Assembly (NCBI GenBank): GCA_003540955.1
Contig: DPMX01000339.1
Span: forward strand, 6,618-16,435
Direction: 5' to 3'
DNA length: 9,818 bases
From: Gammaproteobacteria bacterium
GTDB taxonomy: Bacteria; Pseudomonadota; Gammaproteobacteria; Ga0077536
Positions within the stretch are counted from its first letter, which is position 1. Every line of letters starts with the position of its first letter. Of the stretch, positions 7,354-9,818 are shown in pieces. Below the pieces are notes generated by a model, which was not told the origin of the DNA, did no database searches, and was given only the letters and a program-made list of their open reading frames with translations. Position numbers and translations under genes: made by a program.

Positions 7354-7377
7354 TTAGCGGCGTTGAAACGCCTCTAA
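7354..7377. promoter_or_regulatory. 24-bp near-perfect palindrome, candidate operator
   Basis: The arms are TTAG (7354-7357), one unpaired base, and GGCGTT (7359-7364), mirrored by AACGCC (7367-7372), one unpaired base, and CTAA (7374-7377), with a GA centre. Ten of eleven positions per arm pair. The central loop of two bases is too tight for a good RNA hairpin, and no T-run follows on either strand, so a protein-binding site is more likely than a terminator. It lies about 190 bp before the small membrane-protein gene and 340 bp from rmuC. Confidence 0.45.
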
Positions 7378-7472
7378 CGGGCCTAGAACACTGACAAATT
7401 TGACCTATATTTCACTCTGAAAATTAGGACCAGCAAAAGTTAAAATAACGGATATTTTCTTGCATCTTTGAT

Positions 7473-7514
7473 CTATATATGGTAACTCATAACCTGCGAT
7501 GGACTATATATGGT
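7473..7514 (+). repeat. Two direct repeats of CTATATATGGT, 31 bp apart
   Basis: Exact 11-bp copies occur at 7473-7483 and 7504-7514; the second sits in an imperfect palindrome, GACTATATATGGTC (7502-7515). A weaker relative, TTTGACCTATAT at 7399-7410, matches TTTGATCTATAT at 7467-7478. The 31-bp spacing is about three helical turns, which places both copies on the same face of the DNA. They lie 50-90 bp before the ATG at 7564, where regulators of that gene could bind. Confidence 0.5.
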
Positions 7515-7563
7515 CTTAGTTCGGCGCAGGGGGTTAAATCACTTTCAATAAAAGGGGAAAGGC

Positions 7564-7785
7564 ATGCTCGATACGGCAAAACGCTTTTTAAATGAAGTTG
7601 TGGAAATTGGCCTGCTGCTTATTGCGGTCGCGGTTATATTGCAAGTAATTTTTGGCGCAGCAGTTCCATTCGTCGGCGGAGACGTCGTCGCTAACCTACT
7701 TGGCATAGTAACCACGTTAGGAGACGGAGGTTTAGTCGGCCTAATTGCTGTGGCTATTATTCTCTATTTAATCAACAAAAATTAG
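7564..7785 (+). CDS. Small two-helix membrane protein, unknown function
   Basis: A 73-residue protein with a short amphipathic start (MLDTAKRFLNEVVE), a first hydrophobic helix (about 15-36, ending in VIFGAAVPF), a glycine-rich link with GGD (38-40) and DGG (54-56), and a second helix (about 57-70) before the positive end NKN. Helix content and charges suggest an inner-membrane hairpin. I recognise no family. The gene looks real: AAGGGG lies 6 nt before the ATG, it stands alone, and a strong terminator follows 29 bp after the stop. Such a compact unit is typical of a well-expressed monocistronic gene. The upstream palindrome and repeats suggest regulation. It is not a recognisable toxin: there is no antitoxin gene, and no antisense RNA signal on the other strand. 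Confidence 0.8.
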   Translation: MLDTAKRFLNEVVEIGLLLIAVAVILQVIFGAAVPFVGGDVVANLLGIVTTLGDGGLVGLIAVAIILYLINKN

Positions 7786-7813
7786 TCGCAGATAACTTTT
7801 GTTACATTAATGT

Positions 7814-7842
7814 AGCCCCTGCATTTTGCAGGGGCTTTTTTT
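7814..7842 (+). terminator. Strong intrinsic terminator of the small membrane-protein gene
   Basis: A perfect 9-bp GC-rich stem, AGCCCCTGC (7814-7822) with GCAGGGGCT (7828-7836), closes a five-base ATTTT loop and runs straight into seven T (7836-7842). It lies 29 bp after the stop of the gene at 7564-7785. The opposite strand has no T-run after the stem, so it acts in the + direction only. Confidence 0.95.
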
Positions 7843-8185
7843 ATCAATCGATACCCGAGGCGCCCACCACAGGTGGTGATCGACCGGGGCAGCACCACTT
7901 TGATTTTTTTAGCGTCAGCACCTACAACACTTCTATAAAGCCAAACTCTCTTACAATGTAGCATCCATAGGCTGGTTGGCAAACCATAGCAACCTGCAGA
8001 AACACGAATGTTGAGGCTAAGGCCGTTGCGTTTACAGCGTCGATTTCAGTTTAATCCTAACAATTAGAGAAAACATAAATATTCTGGATAGCCATACGAA
8101 GATGAGGTAGCGTGGCGCGTGGGCTAGTTCGGAAGGAATCTACCCTGTTCATAGGAGCCGAAAAAGACTTAATTAGAAATGTTAA
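7843..8185. other. Spacer between the terminator and the tRNA-Thr 3' end
   Basis: These 343 bp hold no convincing gene. Apart from the alternative hairpins at 7865-7910, nothing structured is visible; the stretch 8040-8100 is AT-rich. No terminator hairpin follows the tRNA on its own strand, only a run of five T at 8165-8161. The tuf gene and further tRNAs that usually follow tRNA-Thr here are absent. Confidence 0.55.
7865..7910 (+). terminator. Alternative hairpins with a T-rich tail, possible second terminator
   Basis: Three complementary blocks occur in order: CACCAC (7865-7870), GTGGTG (7873-7878) and CACCAC (7893-7898). The second can pair with either neighbour. Pairing with the third gives a 6-bp stem with a 14-base loop followed by TTTGATTTTTTT (7899-7910), like a backup terminator after the one at 7814-7842. 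Pairing with the first would prevent it. No gene follows on this strand to be controlled. Confidence 0.3.
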
Positions 8186-8261
8186 TGGTGCCGGCTGGAG
8201 GAGTCGAACCCCCGACCTGATGCTTACAAGGCAACTGCTCTACCAACTGAGCTAAGCCGGC
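8186..8261 (-). tRNA. tRNA-Thr (anticodon UGU), CCA encoded
   Basis: A 76-nt cloverleaf on the - strand. The acceptor GCCGGCT pairs with AGCCGGC, followed by discriminator A and an encoded CCA (8188-8186). The D arm is GCTC/GAGC, and the T arm is GGGGG/CCTCC around TTCGACT. The anticodon loop CTTGTAA puts UGU at 8228-8226, reading ACA threonine codons. The anticodon stem GTTGC/GCATC has a U-U mismatch at 28-42; the other four pairs hold. It lies 221 bp downstream of coaX in the same direction, as thrU follows birA-coaA in E. coli. Confidence 0.97.
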
Positions 8262-8299
8262 AATTGTTTGGTTGTATGTCACGCATATTGGATTGTTAG

Positions 8300-8327
8300 A
8301 TAATTTTGAGGAAAGCACGCGTGCCAA
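8300..8327 (-). promoter_or_regulatory. Candidate promoter for tRNA-Thr
   Basis: On the - strand TTGGCA (8327-8322, five of six matches to TTGACA) lies 16 bp before AATTAT (8305-8300, four of six matches to TATAAT), about 40 nt upstream of the mature tRNA 5' end. A perfect 10-bp palindrome, GCACGCGTGC (8315-8324), overlaps the -35. The spacer 8262-8482 holds no gene. Read-through from coaX with processing is an alternative. Confidence 0.4.
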
Positions 8328-8482
8328 AAGGCCAACACGGTGCGTATTCTAACCGTATTGGGGACAGCGTGGATATGCCGCAGGTATTTTGTCGAGGCTA
8401 TCCGAAGTCATTTTCATTCGAATTATTGCAAAAACTGCTTCTACACAAAGCTCGCCTATCACCGCGGCACTATACATTCGTG

Positions 8483-9214
8483 TTATGCCAAATCCTCGCT
8501 AGCGACCGCAAGACCCCGGAGCACCAAATCTGGAATATGCCTGAACTCAGTTGTACACAAATCCATTACTTGCTGAGCTTCTCCGCCAGTAATGAGCCAC
8601 TCATGTTCAGCACCAAACAACTCCCTGACCTTATCCTGCATCCTTTCGATGCCACCAGCGAGCGCGCCAATGCAACCCATGGAAATAGCGGCTGGAGTAT
8701 TTGTAGCTACGTTATCAGTGTGCTTGACCGATTCTAAATGTAAGTGCGCGGTATTGCGCGTGAGACCCTCGATCATCACTGTTAACCCTGGAGCGATGGT
8801 GCCGCCTAGATGGCTTCCGTTTCGATCGACAATATCAACCGTGACCGCAGTACCTGCGTCAACCACGGCTACGGCGCCTCCGACTGCATGATAACCCCCT
8901 ATTGCGCCTAGCCAACGATCAACTCCTAATTGGGTTGGGTTGTCGTAGCACGTTGTAACCCCAGCAATAGGGGTTTGGACCGATGCAAATGCAGGTTCGA
9001 GCGACCATGCGGCCGCAACCCACGCATTGAGTTTAGATGCGACCTTGGCGCCAGCGACATTAGAAATTGCAACTCGCTCCGGCATACAGAGTTTTGACCA
9101 ATCAGTGGGTGGCATATCGGAGAGTGTCGAAATAGGGTGTAGGTTGGACAGAGATTTCCCATCCCAGATGGCAGACTTTATTCGCGAGTTGCCCGCGTCG
9201 ACCAGAAGAATCAA
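8483..9214 (-). CDS. coaX: Type III pantothenate kinase
   Basis: A 243-residue cytoplasmic enzyme that phosphorylates pantothenate with ATP, the first step of coenzyme A synthesis. The type III form is potassium-dependent and not inhibited by CoA. Family motifs in order: VDAGNSRIK (5-13, phosphate-binding), LGVDRWLGA (96-104), VVDAGTAVTVD (117-127), GGTIAPG (137-143), TNTPAAISMGC (171-181) and ITGG (208-211). Length is normal for the family. The start is TTG at 9214, fixed by the typical N terminus MILLVDAGNS; it overlaps the birA stop by four bases (TTGA), so translation is probably coupled to birA. The order birA-coaX is common in gammaproteobacteria. The SPOR-domain gene that follows coaX in Pseudomonas is absent here. 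Confidence 0.96.
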   Translation of the reverse strand: MILLVDAGNSRIKSAIWDGKSLSNLHPISTLSDMPPTDWSKLCMPERVAISNVAGAKVASKLNAWVAAAWSLEPAFASVQTPIAGVTTCYDNPTQLGVDRWLGAIGGYHAVGGAVAVVDAGTAVTVDIVDRNGSHLGGTIAPGLTVMIEGLTRNTAHLHLESVKHTDNVATNTPAAISMGCIGALAGGIERMQDKVRELFGAEHEWLITGGEAQQVMDLCTTEFRHIPDLVLRGLAVASEDLA

Positions 9215-9818
9215 GGATCTGTTTCCATCACGATATGGCCAGCAATGAAGGGTTCTATCATACCTCCGTGCTCTACCAACAGGGCCCCATCTGGCGCGAC
9301 GCCACGGGCCACACCACGAACAACACGTGCCGGCATTTCCAAGCGAATGCGACGCCCCGAAAGATAATCATGGCGTTCCCACTGTGAGCGATAAGGATGA
9401 AATCCAGAGCTTGCGAAATCCTGCAGAATCAAAACCAGCTCATCGAGTACCGACGCCGCCACAAGGTTGCGCGAGGGTATGAAGCCGCTCGATGCGCTAA
9501 TATCGGTTGCGTTCTCATTAATGCGCGCTCGCGCATCTGGTGACAGGGCAACATTAAGCCCGATTCCGATTACGACAATGCACGGGCCACTGAATTCCGA
9601 TCGCATCTCAATCAGGATGCCGGCGAGTTTTCGATTTACATGGTACACGTCGTTAGGCCACTTTAAAGTCAGATCCGTCGCGCCCAAGCGTTCCAGCGCC
9701 CGGACAACCGCGATACCGACCACCAAGCTCAACGCCGAAATGGAGGACGGAGGCGAATCAAACCGCCAACCGAGAGACAGGCACAGTCCACTACCTGGTG
9801 GGGCCACCCAGCTACCAC
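9211..9818 (-). CDS. birA: Biotin--[acetyl-CoA-carboxylase] ligase BirA (partial, N terminus outside window)
   Basis: The frame is open to the right edge; the 202 visible codons cover the catalytic and C-terminal domains. The enzyme makes biotinyl-AMP and attaches biotin to the biotin carboxyl carrier protein of acetyl-CoA carboxylase. Seen near the edge: GSWVAPPGSGLCLSLGWRF, matching the region after the GRGRRGR loop of E. coli BirA. Then come LKWPNDVY and RKLAGILIEM (biotin and ATP site), VIGIGLNV, and the C-terminal SH3-like domain around RRIRLEMPARVV and GALLVEHGGMIEPFIAGHI. The end of the adenylate loop and any N-terminal helix-turn-helix lie outside, so whether this BirA also represses biotin genes cannot be told. 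It overlaps coaX by four bases. Confidence 0.95.
   Translation of the reverse strand, partial: GSWVAPPGSGLCLSLGWRFDSPPSSISALSLVVGIAVVRALERLGATDLTLKWPNDVYHVNRKLAGILIEMRSEFSGPCIVVIGIGLNVALSPDARARINENATDISASSGFIPSRNLVAASVLDELVLILQDFASSGFHPYRSQWERHDYLSGRRIRLEMPARVVRGVARGVAPDGALLVEHGGMIEPFIAGHIVMETDP

Larger units (their letters stand above)
7018..7563. other. Gene-poor control region between rmuC and the small membrane-protein gene
   Basis: These 546 bp separate two divergent genes. The rmuC-proximal 180 bp hold only the doubtful small ORF. The middle has a hairpin followed by pyrimidines (7213-7254). The distal part is AT-rich (for example 7316-7350) and holds a 24-bp palindrome and repeated CTATATAT elements. 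A TAAAAT at 7441-7446 resembles a -10 but lacks a partner -35. No confident promoter was found. Confidence 0.6.

Noticed and set aside
7564..7785. The small membrane protein as a type I toxin
   Set aside because: It is longer than usual type I toxins, has two helices with a glycine-rich link, and shows no antisense RNA promoter or terminator on the opposite strand.
7782..7982. 66-codon ORF on the - strand
   Set aside because: It runs through the strong terminator hairpin and the alternative hairpins; no family pattern.
8349..8477. 42-codon ORF on the - strand between coaX and tRNA-Thr, as a remnant SPOR-domain gene
   Set aside because: No ribosome binding site and no resemblance to a SPOR domain; the length is within chance.
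8306..8737. 143-codon ORF on the + strand
   Set aside because: More than half is antisense to the end of coaX, and the rest covers the tRNA promoter spacer; no motif, composition unlike a protein.

Overview
The window looks like chromosomal DNA of a proteobacterium, most likely a gammaproteobacterium of mid GC content. The main evidence is at the right end: birA (partial) overlaps coaX and is followed on the same strand by a tRNA-Thr(UGU). This is the same order of biotin ligase, pantothenate kinase and tRNA-Thr known from E. coli (birA-coaA-thrU) and Pseudomonas (birA-coaX-tRNAs-tuf). The remaining genes are metabolic or DNA-maintenance genes. No transposase, integrase, phage gene, CRISPR array or rRNA is visible.

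Layout, left to right. (1) 2-883 (+): the 3' part of a luciferase-like flavin monooxygenase. (2) 1055-2344 (-): a sodium/proton:acidic amino acid symporter of the DAACS (GltP/GltPh) family, convergent with the first gene. (3) 2345-2660: a divergent control region holding overlapping palindromes, a candidate promoter and a short leader ORF. (4) 2661-3830 (+): an acyl-CoA-dehydrogenase-fold flavoprotein resembling the HsaA/DszC type. (5) 3867-4685 and 5484-4726 (-): a two-gene unit encoding a PEP mutase/isocitrate lyase superfamily enzyme that lacks the lyase cysteine loop, and a tandem-domain RidA-like protein. (6) 5608-7017 (-): rmuC. (7) 7018-7563: a gene-poor control region with a hairpin, a 24-bp palindrome and direct repeats. 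(8) 7564-7785 (+): a 73-residue two-helix membrane protein with a strong ribosome binding site and a textbook intrinsic terminator. (9) 7843-8185: a spacer with alternative hairpins. (10) 8186-8261 (-): tRNA-Thr. (11) 8483-9214 and 9211-9818 (-): coaX and birA.

How the genes fit together. birA and coaX form a translationally coupled cofactor operon (biotin attachment and the first step of CoA synthesis), with tRNA-Thr downstream, probably with its own promoter. The left half (two flavin-dependent oxygenase-like enzymes, an acidic amino acid importer, a C-C/C-P bond enzyme and a RidA/2-aminomuconate-deaminase-like protein) resembles a small catabolic neighbourhood for a nitrogen-containing or carboxylic compound. 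That reading is inference; the genes lie on both strands in separate transcription units. The points most worth a second look are the break in the conserved birA-coaX-tRNA-tuf order just past the tRNA-Thr 3' end, the double RidA protein with an arginine kept in each half, and the small membrane-protein gene with its elaborate upstream region.
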